The notes under the pieces were generated by a model. It saw only the letters and a program-made list of their open reading frames with translations. It did no database searches and was not told the DNA's origin. The position numbers were made by a program, and so were the translations under genes. Below are positions 23,572-35,800 of a DNA stretch of 64,000 nucleotides, in pieces (positions within the stretch are counted from its first letter, which is position 1; every line of letters begins with the position of its first letter). Origin of the DNA: Culex pipiens pallens (Eukaryota; Arthropoda; Insecta; Diptera; Culicidae); NCBI RefSeq assembly GCF_016801865.2, contig NC_068938.1, positions 82,224,886-82,288,885 of the forward strand, given 5' to 3'.

Positions 23572-23880
23572 CTAGTAGACCAGATTGGAGATGATCCGAT
23601 ACCCGTTGGGATCCCGCGTGTCGTCCACGACGTCACTCGTCAGCCACGGATGGTCCAGGATGTCCTCGCTCGAGAACCGCAGCTCCGGGTCCGACTGCAG
23701 CATGTTGATGATCAGATCGCGCACGCTGTCCCCGATGTTGTTCCAGTACGGTGCCGGGAAGTCGAAGAACCCGTTGAGGATCGCGTCAAACAGCTGCTCC
23801 TGCTGGTTGTCCGGCGACACGAACGGCGGGAAGCCGCACAGCAGAATGTACAGGATGATGCCGGCCGCCCAGACGTCAAT
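23572..23880 (-). CDS. DCLK: DCLK last coding exon: kinase C-lobe
   Basis: The acceptor is cctccacag (minus strand) before ATTGACGTCTGGGCG. It encodes [20 protein letters not shown] and the C-lobe helices ([14 protein letters not shown]), then stops after ISNLVY. 103 codons including the stop. It is separated from the previous exon by a 7.3-kb transposon-filled intron. Confidence 0.92.
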   Translation of the reverse strand: MDVWAAGIILYILLCGFPPFVSPDNQQEQLFDAILNGFFDFPAPYWNNIGDSVRDLIINMLQSDPELRFSSEDILDHPWLTSDVVDDTRDPNGYRIISNLVY

Positions 23881-26800
23881 CTGTGGAGGATGAATTCAAT
23901 ATAGTATTTGTAGTTGTTTACGTTTTTTTAATGTGTTTTTAATTGTTTATTAGAAAAAAATAATGGCAGATTTTCCGGTACAGTAGAGACTCGATTATCC
24001 GAAGGCTTTGGCAACATTTCATTTCGGATGATCGAAACTTCGAATAACATTGTGGAAGCATGAAGTTTGGGGCACTTTGAATTTTTCAAAATTGTTTTAG
24101 ACAGAGTCGAATGTTTTTTTTCCAAAGTTTGTATCTGGAGTTTTTTTTTCATTTTTTTTTTTGCTTTTTGGGTGTTTTTTAATACTCCTGACGGCTGTTT
24201 CAAAAACACCCAAAAAGCAAAAACTGGAAATTATATTCATGTTTTTTCTTTTTTTCCCTTTTTTTCTTTTCTTTTTTTTCTTAAAATTATTTTCAAAATT
24301 AAATTCATATAACCCTTTCAAGCCTCAATTTAAAAAAAAATGAATAAATTATGGGAAAATGATTCTTATGACCATACGAAAATTCTAGGCTTCTTTTGAA
24401 AATTTTCATGCTTGGGTCATATATGACCCATCAGGCCTAAAAAAAAAAAAATTGCACTAACTTCAGAGAAAAACCATTCGGCCCTCTCTAAATATTTTTG
24501 AAGAAATCAAAAAGCAAGTGTTTCTGGGGACCCCAACCTTAATGCTTTCCCTCGAGTTGAGAAGAAGAAGAAATTTTTTTGGTCGGTGTAATCGAATCAC
24601 ATTTTTTTTTTCGTTGTCTAATTTTTTATTGTTGTTAAACTACTTTAAAGTAATTTAGAATTTTCAAATCCAAAATGGCTTAAATGGCAGTGATTAAATA
24701 TTGAAAAACGTTACTTAATCCACCCTAAGGTTATTTCATTTGATAGGGTTGTTAGATCTTTAATCTTTTGGGCGTGTTGGAATGGTCTTCTGTTTACCCA
24801 CCAATGATGCACAGTGGGCGAAATGGAACCCAAATCGGACACTTAATTGAACGCGGCTGGTTCCCTGGCATGAATAATAGTGTTTCTTATATAAAAAAAA
24901 TCCGGGGAATCGATTAGTGATGGTTTCTTTTACAGCACAAAACGGCGAAGGGTCCATTTTGCCCCAATTCCCCATTTTTCACATTTTTTCTTGAAAATCG
25001 ATCTGTATTTAGAGCGGAGGCTTTATGCGGCCTTCCAAAATGCACTTAACTTATGTGAAAATGTCCCAGAAATCCAGTAAAAATAACCACTTGCACCGCA
25101 AAAATCATCTAGGGTCCATTTAACCCCAATTCCGCTATAAAAGCATTTTTGGCCGTTTTCAAATGTTAGGTCAGATTTTAAAAATCTGAAAATATTTTTA
25201 TCGTAAAGATCAGACAATTTTACATAAGAATGACGATTTGCACTTGATAGTTTGACACATTTATGTTGATAAAAATAAAATGTATGTGAAAAGCAGTTTA
25301 TTCTGCGTTTGGGAAAATTGGCCCAAAAGTGATTCTTCAATCTTTTTATTTAGTTTAATTTCTATATCAACATAAATGTGTCAAACTTTCAAGTGCAAAT
25401 CGTCATTCTTATGTAAAATTGTCTGATCTTTACGATAAAAATATTTTCAGATTTTTAAAATCTGACCTAATATTTGAAAAACGGCCAAAAATGCTTTTAT
25501 AGCGAAATTGGGGTTAAATGGACCCTAGATGATTTTTGCGGTGCAAGTGGTTATTTTTACTGGATTCCTGGGACATTTTCACATAAGTTAAGTGCATTTT
25601 GGAAGGCCGCATAAAGCCTCCGCTCTAAATACAGACCGATTTTCAAGAAAAAATGTGAAAAAATGGGGAATTGGGGCAAAATGGACCCTTTGCCGTTTCG
25701 TGCGGTGGATGAAACCATCACCAATCGATTCCCCGGATTTTTTACATTAGAAACAGTATTATTCACACCAGGGAACCAGCCGCGTTCAATTAATTTCGAT
25801 TTTGGGTTCCATTTCGCCCATTGTGCGATGGGCCTCACGATAGATCCAGACAACATTTTAATCAAATTATCTGAGATCTAGCCTCTGATAAGTGTTAAAT
25901 TAACACTTAAGTGCTAGTAACTTCTGATAGGGTTGTCAGATTTTCAATGTTCTGGACTCGTTAGAAAGGTCTTTTAAATACCTTTCTAAAAATGTATAAC
26001 AAGACGGGTTTTTTTTTTTCACGAAAACCACCCTTTTTACAATTTTCCGGACTTTTTACAATCTTTCGGACTTTTGTTAAAATCATATTTTTAATTCTTT
26101 TCAATCTTATCACAAACAAGCAGGTAGTAATGTAACGGTCCCCCCCCCCTCTCCCCGCCTCTCTCTCTCTCACTTTCTCTCTTTCCCCTCTCTTTTCACT
26201 GTCCCCCTCTCTATTCCCTTCGCTCCTTATTTACTTCCTGTTGGTCTACTCCAGGCCTATCCAACGTCCGGCCCGCGGGCCGGATCCGAGCCTTGAGGAC
26301 ATTTTATCCGGCCCGCGATGGCATTTTGAAAATGTAGTTCTATGACCGGCCCTAAAGGCTGTTTATGAAATAGTCAAGAAATAAATTGAGTGTCAAAATT
26401 AGAAAAATAATCTTGAGATTAAATTTTCAGACATAAGAAAACATTTACTTGATTTTTTTTTGCTTTTTACATAAAATTTGGCTAATTCATCGTTTTGTTT
26501 GGATTTTGCCTTTGTATTTTTTAATTATTTTATTTCACAGTAAAAATTTGTTGATGTTTAAATTTAATTCTTATCATTTCTATAAAAATATTTTCAGAAT
26601 CAATTATTTAATTTGAAAAATTTGCAAAAAGACTGAAAGACACTAAATTAAAACTTCTTCAAGTTCAGGCTTTTTTTTTACTTCTAATTCATTTTTTTTT
26701 TATTTTCATAAGCAAAAATAATGTTTTTTAGAACATTTTTTCCATGATCAAGTTTTGCTAAAAAAAAAACAAGTTTTAAAAAATCAAATTAATTATGCCG

Positions 26801-29800
26801 AAAATAAAGATCGATGCATTTTTTCAAATACTAATAAATCTTCAACATACGTCAAGAAATCCAATAGATTTTTTTTCATAAATTTAAATCATAAATAATA
26901 AGAAATTTGAAGAAACACGAATAAAAAACTACGAGAAATATATTTTTCTACACTGTTTTAAATTTCGTGTCTTAAAAATCATTTTAAAATGTTTTGTAAA
27001 ATATTCGAATAAAGGGGCACAACAACGCAACAATTGCATTTTTGTAAAAATGATTTGAATCCAAATTTCGATTCAATAAATTTTATCTTGTTTCGTTGAT
27101 TTTTCAAACATGAAAAAAACTTGCAACGACGAAATTAGAGTTTTTTATTCAATGATACGTGAAAAAATGAATTTAAAAAAAAATTGCGAAATCGTTTTCG
27201 TTTGAAAATTTGACTTCGCATTTTTGATGATTTTTGTAGTTCGGTTTCACAATTATTTCAAAAATACATATCTCAGGTACCTGATTTTGCACTATTCTTG
27301 CGCAAATCGATCAGAAAATTCCTTCTCAAGGTACAAAGACATAAGTAATGCATGGGCAATGGAGAAAATGTAGAGAATTTAGATGAGTGCTATAATGTTC
27401 TTTTCAGCACTGTTATTATTGGTGGTGATAAGTAGGCAATTTCGTTACTACAGTATGACAGGAAAAGCAAATATTTTTGTAAAACTCTGGAGTTTTTTTG
27501 AAAACGTCCAATAAACCAAATTTCCAGTTTATGCTTTTTGGGTGTTTTTGAAACCGCCTTGAGTCAGGGGTATCAAAAACATGCAAAAAGCAAAAACTAA
27601 AAAATTGGTTTATTGGACCTTTTCAAAAAAAAAACTCCAGAACTGTACACTGAGGAAAAAGAATGTAAGATTTTCATAAGACTACATCTTATGAGCTGCC
27701 TGATTTGAGTATCCACTAGGCTCTCGCGATTTTCATAGACAATCTTATGACCGTCACTATAAATTTATATGGTTATAACTAAACTTTACTTATGTATTTG
27801 GTCCACTGTTGATAGACTATGGACTTCATAAGATATTCTTATGGAATTCATCTGTAATTTTTCAATGGTTTTCGCGTATGATGCTAGTGTGAAATTTTTT
27901 GACATTTCAAGATGGCGAAAGGACGGATCGAGCAGACAATTTTAAACGCTCGCTACTCCAAATCGCCCCGTAGTTCGTTTCGGTAACTACTTCACAAAGC
28001 TGCCGCCACCGCTATGAGTTTTACCGCGACCTCCAAGACACAGGTAAATTCTGTGGCGGGTGTTTCGTGGGTTTTGGTTCAAAGTTGAATATTTTGTTTT
28101 GGTATTTTAGGTAATATCAATGGCCGTTGGTTCCGCCGGCGGCCCTCCCCAGCATCCTCCAGAAGGATCCGGAGAATAGCATCGGTGAGGACGGATCCGA
28201 GCAGCGGTCGAAGGTTTAAATTTGATTGACGCGGTCATGCCGAAGGTGGTGGCCATCCGGCAGAACATGCCGAATCACCAGCAAAAGACGATTAAACCGG
28301 AGGCTGCGTAAACCAACGGGACGACGAGCAGCGGAAGGAAATGAAGTTTTGAGTATATTACGATAATTTAAAAATATATACCTACGTTTAAAATTTAAAT
28401 AAATTTTTGTTTTCATTCAATTAAAAATAAGAAAAAATGGGTATAAAAAACATAGTTTATTAATATAATCTCCATGAGCATTGCCATATATTCTGTACAC
28501 AATTCCATTTATGAATGTCATAAGATTACTCAATGGAAATCTTAATTAACGGCTTTGTCAAATTTCCCCTCCCAGCTATAAGAAAATCTTATGACATCCG
28601 AATAAAATCCTGATGTCGAAAGGTCATAAGACGTTCTTATGGATTTTGCCAGTACTTTTTTCTGAGTGAACATACCGAATACCTAAATACTAGGATGTAA
28701 CAAAAATGACTTTTTGGCGGGCATTCAGGGGCTGGTTCCGGTGAGTGTACTGAGGTCAAGTCCCAGACTTGCAGCTGGCGTTTTGCATTTGAATTTTAAA
28801 TCGGATTTAACCGGTAAAAAGATTTTTTTTTAAAAATGACATTTTTTGAGACACTTTGGCCAATGAAGCGTTTATTTTCAACACCACTGGCGTGTAGGCC
28901 AGATCTTAGCGAAATTTTCTGTATATACAAAATTGAAGTTTTGATCACTCTGAAGCTTGTTACAAGCCTTAAAAGTTAGACATTTTTTCGTAAAATCAGC
29001 CTAAGCTAAATCAAATGACCGATTCTTAACGAAGCTACACCAAAAAAGTCACTTTTTTTCTATTTTCAATATGATTTTATTTTAATTTTGCAATGTTCTT
29101 TAAATGCTTTTTCTTACCTCAAACGCCAAAAATATTGACCAAATAAGGTCCGTAAGCCACTGAATAGGAGAGGAGTTTTTTCATAAATCTGCTCCTTTCG
29201 TTGTCCCGTTACGCAAAGAAATGGCTGGCAAAACTCAAATTTCAACCAATTCGTTCAGTTGAAGCATAAGATTCGTTTTTCAATTTGTAATAATGTGTAG
29301 AAGAGCAAAACTTTAAAAAAAAGCTGGCAAAACTGTAGCGATTGTCTTGGTGTGCCTTTTAAATGTATCACTCAGAAAAAAGTACTGGCAAAATCCATAA
29401 GAACGTCTTATGACCTTTCGACATCAGGATTTTATTCGGATGTCATAAGATTTTCTTATAGCTGGGAGGGGAAATTTGACAAAGCCGTTAATTAAGATTT
29501 CCATTGAGTAATCTTATGACATTCATAAATGGAATTGTGTACAGAATATATGGCAATGCTCATGGAGATTATATTAATAAACTATGTTTTTTATACCCAT
29601 TTTTTCTTATTTTTAATTGAATGAAAACAAAAATTTATTTAAATTTTAAACGTATATATTTTTAAATTATCGTAATATACCCAAAACTTCATTTCCTTCC
29701 GCTGCTCGTCGTCCCGTTGGTTTACGCAGCCTCCGGTTTAATCGTCTTTTGCTGGTGATTCGGCATGTTCTGCCGGATGGCCACCACCTTCGGCATGACC

Positions 29801-32800
29801 GCGTCAATCAAATTTAAACCTTCGACCGCTGCTCGGATCCGTCCTCACCGATGCTATTCTCCGGATCCTTCTGGAGGATGCTGGGGAGGGCCGCCGGCGG
29901 AACCAACGGCCATTGATATTACCTAAAATACCAAAACAAAATATTCAACTTTGAACCAAAACCCACGAAACACCCGCCACAGAATTTACCTGTGTCTTGG
30001 AGGTCGCGGTAAAACTCATAGCGGTGGCGGCAGCTTTGTGAAGTAGTTACCGGAACGAACTACGGGGCGATTTGGAGTAGCGAGCGTTTAAAATTGTCTG
30101 CTCGATCCGTCCTTTCGCCATCTTGAAATGTCAAAAAATTTCACACTAGCATCATACGCGAAAACCATTGAAAAATTACAGATGAATTCCATAAGAATTT
30201 CTTATGAAGTCCATAGTCTATCAACAGTGGACCAAATACATAAGTAAAGTTTAGTTATAACCATATAAATTTATAGTGACGGTCATAAGATTGTCTATGA
30301 AAATCGCGAGAGCCTAGTGGATACTCAAATCAGGCAGCTCATAAGATGTAGTCTTATGAAAATCTTACATTCTTTTTCCTCAGTGTTCGTTTGAAGAGCC
30401 AGGTTGGTGCCAGTTTTGGTGCAATCGAACATCATTTGTCAGTGTGCGTGGAACTCGCATAAAACTGAAAAAATCCAGTGCGGCACTAGAGTTTCAGTCC
30501 CAAGATGGCGGCAAAACTCGTGCAGGACCGCGTGGCCTCGCCGCCCGCAATCGACTAATTTTTTTATGGGTAAAAAATATCTTTAAGTTAAAATCATCAT
30601 AATTACAATATTTTAAAATTTTCAACAATCATACTGCCGTTCTACGCATAATTGTCCCATGTTCAAAAAAGTTCAACTGAGAAAAACGCGATTGATTTTT
30701 TTCGATCGATTTTTGTGTTTCTACGCATAATTGTCCCGTGGGTTCTTATTCGTCCTATGTGTCCCCAATCGTCCCAGTTAGCAGTTTATCACTCTTATTT
30801 ATGATCCTATTGCTATAAAGTATGTAAACAAGACTCAATGCTTCGTATAACTAATGATTCGGTGAAAGAAAATACTTGGTGGGACAATTATGCGTAGAAG
30901 TGTAACGATGGGACAAACAGACTTGGTGTTGTTTTTGATGAGTTTCCGAACAAAGTACTGGATTTTATGGGTTTTTCGAAAAGTATACGACAAAATAAAC
31001 TTAAAAATGTCAAAAGGTCAAAATCGTCAAAAAATGACATGGGACAATTATGCTTAGAACGGCAGCATAGCTTGGTCAAACACTTCGGGTTGGTATATCA
31101 AAAAGAATAAGATAAAAATAATTATGTCAAACTTACCTTCACTCCGTAACCGGTCTCCATGAGAATCTCCGGCGCCACGTACGTGGGCGTCCCGCATACC
31201 GAAAGCAGTGGCTCGGTAACCTCGCAGGCCAGCCCAAAGTCCCCGAGCTTCAGCAGCACAACGTTGCCGTCCTTGTCCAGTTCAACCTGCAAGAGATTCA
31301 GTCCACCTTAGTCTTGAGCAACCTTCTGAACTGCGTTAGTAGAGAACCCACCAGCAAATTCTCCGGCTTGATGTCCCGGTGCACGATGCTGAGCGCGTGC
31401 ATGTACGACATGGCGGACGCCAGGTGCTTCACCATCACCTTGGACTGGTTCTCGGAGAAGCGGGTGACGCGGGTGATGGCGTCGAAGAGGTCGCCACCGC
31501 GCACCAGCTCCAGCACCAGGTACATGTTGTTTATCGTCTCGATGTCCTGCACCAGCTGGATGATGTACGGGTGGTTGAGCTTCTTCATGACGCGGATCTC
31601 CGCCGCGAGGTAGTGACCCTGGAAGGAGGAGGCGATTAAGTATTGGGGATAGTGGTGAAACAATGGGACTTGGAATACCTTGCCGGAGCATTTGGATTTG
31701 TCGATTATCTTGAGCGCGTACTCGACGTTCGTTGATTTGTCCTTTAGTTTCAGTACAACAGCAAAGTTACCGTCACCTGGAATGAAAAAAGAGTTTTTAA
31801 TCTCTGAAGGTGAATCGCGCAAATCTGAACAAACCAATGATCGACCCGAGCGTGTACTTGGCCTGCAGCTCCAGCGGCAGCGAGTCCGGCGATATGACCC
31901 CGTTCAGCACGGTTTCGTCCACGCACACGAACGTGTCGTTGTGGCTCTTGATGGGCATCTTGGGCTTCGGCCCCGTCCGGGTCGTGTTACTTCGGAGCGT
32001 TTTCTTCGTGGCCTGGACCGCCTTCCGCTCGTCCGTCTCCAGCTCGAAGTCGTCGTTGCCGACGCGCTCGTTGCCGTACGCGAAGAACACATCCTCCTCG
32101 CCGAAGAAATCTGCCAACTTTAGGACCGGCACCCCGGACAGGGTGAACACCTTCCGCACGCAGCCCGTGTCCAGCTTGACGCACTGCGTGATGGCCGTGA
32201 GCACGTGCTCGTACGATGGACTGTTGCGCTTGTTCAGCAGTAACCGGAGAATCTGTAGCAAACAAGGAGAATGGAGGAGATAATTGTTGTTCGTTTATTT
32301 CCGTCTAATGGCATTACTACCTTTCGAGGCTTCACGCCGTTTCTAATTAGGGTCACAATCCGTGGATGCACAACGGAGGCGATTTCTTTGAGAGGTGTCG
32401 TCCCGTTGGAGCCATTTTTGATTGGTGATACTGGACGTATTAGTCTGCAAAAAAACAGAAATTTAATCAACTCAATCTCCAAAAAAACCCAACTCCTGCC
32501 TCACCTAGACAGTCTATTGGTGTTCTTGGTCGCCGCCACGATGCTGGTGTTGGTGGTGTTGTAGTCTATCTTTTTGAAACCTTCGTTATTACAGGAACAT
32601 ACGTAGCATTTGCCGTCCTCGAGGTCCTCGAGCTTGTCGACCTTCTTGCCGTCGAGGGTGTAGATGGTGCGGATGGCGCCCGTCAGCGTTACGCTGTCCT
32701 CGAGCAGCCGCGTCAGGTCCTCCGTGAGGCTATCGAATGACCTGGTGGTAACGAAGGAAAGAGAAATGGTTAGCGACTAAATAACATGACCAATTAACGG

Positions 32801-35800
32801 ATTAAAATCGGATCCAGTTTTGTGAGGCGAAAGCAATTATCGTAAGCGTTACGAGGGATTTATTTCATGGCTTAGGTTACAGCTTAGCCGGGACCGTGGT
32901 GTAGGGGTAAGCGTGATTGCCTCTCACCCAGTCGGCCTGGGTTCGATCCCAGAAGGTCCCGGTGGCAAATTTTGAGACGAGATTTGTCTGATCACGCCTT
33001 CCGTCGGATGGGGAAGTAAATGTTGGCCCCGGTCTAACCTACAGGTTAGGTCGATAGCTCAGTCCAGGTGTAGGAGTCGTCTCCCTGGGTCCTGTCCTGG
33101 TGGAGTCGCAGTAGGCAGTTGGACTCACAATCCAAAGGTCGTCAGTTCGAATCCCGGGGTGGATGGAAGCTTAGGTGTAAAAAGAGGTTTGCAATTGCCT
33201 CAACAATCAAGCCTTCGGACACCTAGTTTCGAGTAGGAATCCCGTAATCGGGAACGCCAAGGCAATGCTGTAGAGCGAATAATTTGATTTTGATTTTTTG
33301 AGGTTACAGCTTGTACACTTTTGTAAATAGTGTATTCATAAGTAATTTCAAGTTCTTTTATAGATTGAAATCATAAAAATCGTTTCTTACTTCTACACAT
33401 TTGTTTTCCAATTGCGTTGTTATTTTGATTTTAACGATCTTATTGAAGAGCAATTCCAGCTCAAATCAGGATTTTTTCTGGTACTTTTGTACCCGACCCT
33501 CTCCGATTTCAATGAAACTTTGTAGACATGTTATCCTAGGCCTATATAAGTCATTTTTGTGTATATGGAGCCAATAGTACTCGAGAATAACATTTGAGAA
33601 GGGCGTAAGGTATTTAAATATTTTAGTATTTTGCAATTTAAAAATTACTGTATCTCGAAGCCATTGCATCGTATCAAAAAGTGGTCAAAGACAAACTTGT
33701 AGGAAATTGAACGGGCTTTCTGATAAAAATACACTGAAACAAAAATACACGCCACTTTTATGTCATTTTTCAACTTTTAAGTTTAAAAGTTAAATTTGAA
33801 GGTGATGTCACGATTTTTTTTCGCTCAAAATTTTTGAGGAAATACCCTAAGATGTTACCAAAAGACTGACGAAAAATGCAGGATGGTATGTCTCTCCTAA
33901 AAAAATACAAAAATCATTTACTAAAACTTTTTTTTTTGAAAAGTGGTCTAAACGTCAAAATTTTTAAAAACCGGTAGTGGGAATCGATTCCCCAGATAAT
34001 TTTACATAAAAGTCTCCATATTGACCATTGTCCTATGTCCAATCCTTGGGAAGATACAGCGGGTTTAAAAATAAAAATGTTAAAAAACGGGATTTTTGGT
34101 GGTTTTTGGCATTTTCTATATGACAGACTTGGTTTTTCAGTCTCGTAAATATAAGTTTGCCTTTGACAGCTTTTTGATTTATATCGTTTTTATATTTACG
34201 TAATCAAATTTACTATCCTGGTTTCTACCACACTGAAAAAAATATTCTATTTTCAGTTATAAGCAATGTAATTAAGCTTATATCTGTAAGCCCTTACATC
34301 CAATTGAAATGCTGTCAAAGGCAAACTTATGGGAAATTGGACGAGCTTTCCGTTAAAAATATTTACGAGACTGAAAAACCAAGTCTGTCATATAGAAATT
34401 GTCAAAAACCACCAAAAATCCCGTTTTTTCAACATTTTTATTTTTAAAACCGCTGTATCTTCCCAAGGATTGGACATAGGACAATGGTCAATATGGAGAC
34501 TTTTATGTAAAATTGTCTGGAGAATCGATTCCCACTACCGGTTTTTAAAAATTTTGACGTTTAGACCACTTTTCAAAAAAACAGTTTTAGTAAATGATTT
34601 TTGTATTTTTTTAGGAGAGACATACCATCCTGCATTTTTCGTCAGTCTTTTAGTAACATTTTAGGCTATTTCCTCAAAAATTTTGAACGAAAAAAAATCG
34701 TGACATCACCTTCAAATTTAAGTTTTAGACTTAAAAATCAAAAAAATCTCATAGATGTGGCGTGTATTTTTGTTTCAGTGTATTTTTTTCAGAAAGCCCG
34801 TCCAATTTCCTACAAGTTTGTCTTTGACCACTTTTTGATACGACGCAACGGCTTCGAGATACAGTAATTTTTAAATTACAGAATACAAAAATATTTAAAT
34901 ACCTTACGCACTTCTCAAATGTTATTCTCGAGTATTATTTGCTCCATATGCACAAAAATGGCTTATATAGGCCTAGGATAACATGTCTACAAAGTTTCAT
35001 TGAAATCGGAGAGGGTCGGGTACAAAAGTATCAGAAAAATTCCTGATTGAGCTGGAATTGCTCTGAATTAAATTGTAATCGATGTTTTAGCAAAATAAAT
35101 TATAAAAAAATACGAGTTTCAAGAAAAAACATTTTTTTTCTTCTCTGAATATTCTACGTTGATTTAAATTTTCGAAGTGTAATAATTTTCGCTAGGAAAA
35201 TGAGTTCAAATTGAAAAACGGACGACGTTTCCGATTTTTTTGAACAGTATTCCAATAAAAGAACAGTTAAAATTTGCTTAAAAAAAGTTGTTTTGTTGAA
35301 ACAGGATAGAACAGAGCAATCCTTGAAGTGAATTTTAGTTGGATTTTTTTTTAATTTGGCTCAAACTTTTTGGGGCTAAAAAACCATGTTGTGGTTCACC
35401 TATACAAGTCTAGTTTGTTTTGATGAAGACTATTCTGGAAAAAGATACAAGGAAAAAAAATACGGGTTTTCAATAATTCATTTTTCAAATTAAATCCATT
35501 TCCCAAAATTCGTAATTATGATTTTTTTAATTTGAAATTGTAAGTATTTGAAAAAAAAACCCATAACATAGATAAGTATAACCTAAAATTTTACCGCCAA
35601 GTTAATGATGTCTTGAAAAAAAATGGAGAAAATAGAAATCTAACCCACAATTTTTGAATTTTTAATAAAATATCGAATTTGCAAACGACAAATATTAATT
35701 TTGATAAAGTTTTATCACATGGCCAATTAAAGTTTGATTTTAACCAAAAAAGTGCAATTTTTAGATTTGCGCATGTGCCAGAAATGGAATTATTTTTTTA

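Noticed and set aside
26138..26222. Polypyrimidine tract of a splice acceptor
   Set aside because: It is far too long, is not followed by an exon in the right strand or frame, and reads as a CT microsatellite.
31810..32283. 157-aa frame antisense to DCLK
   Set aside because: It covers DCLK exon and intron without respecting splice sites and is a shadow of the coding strand.
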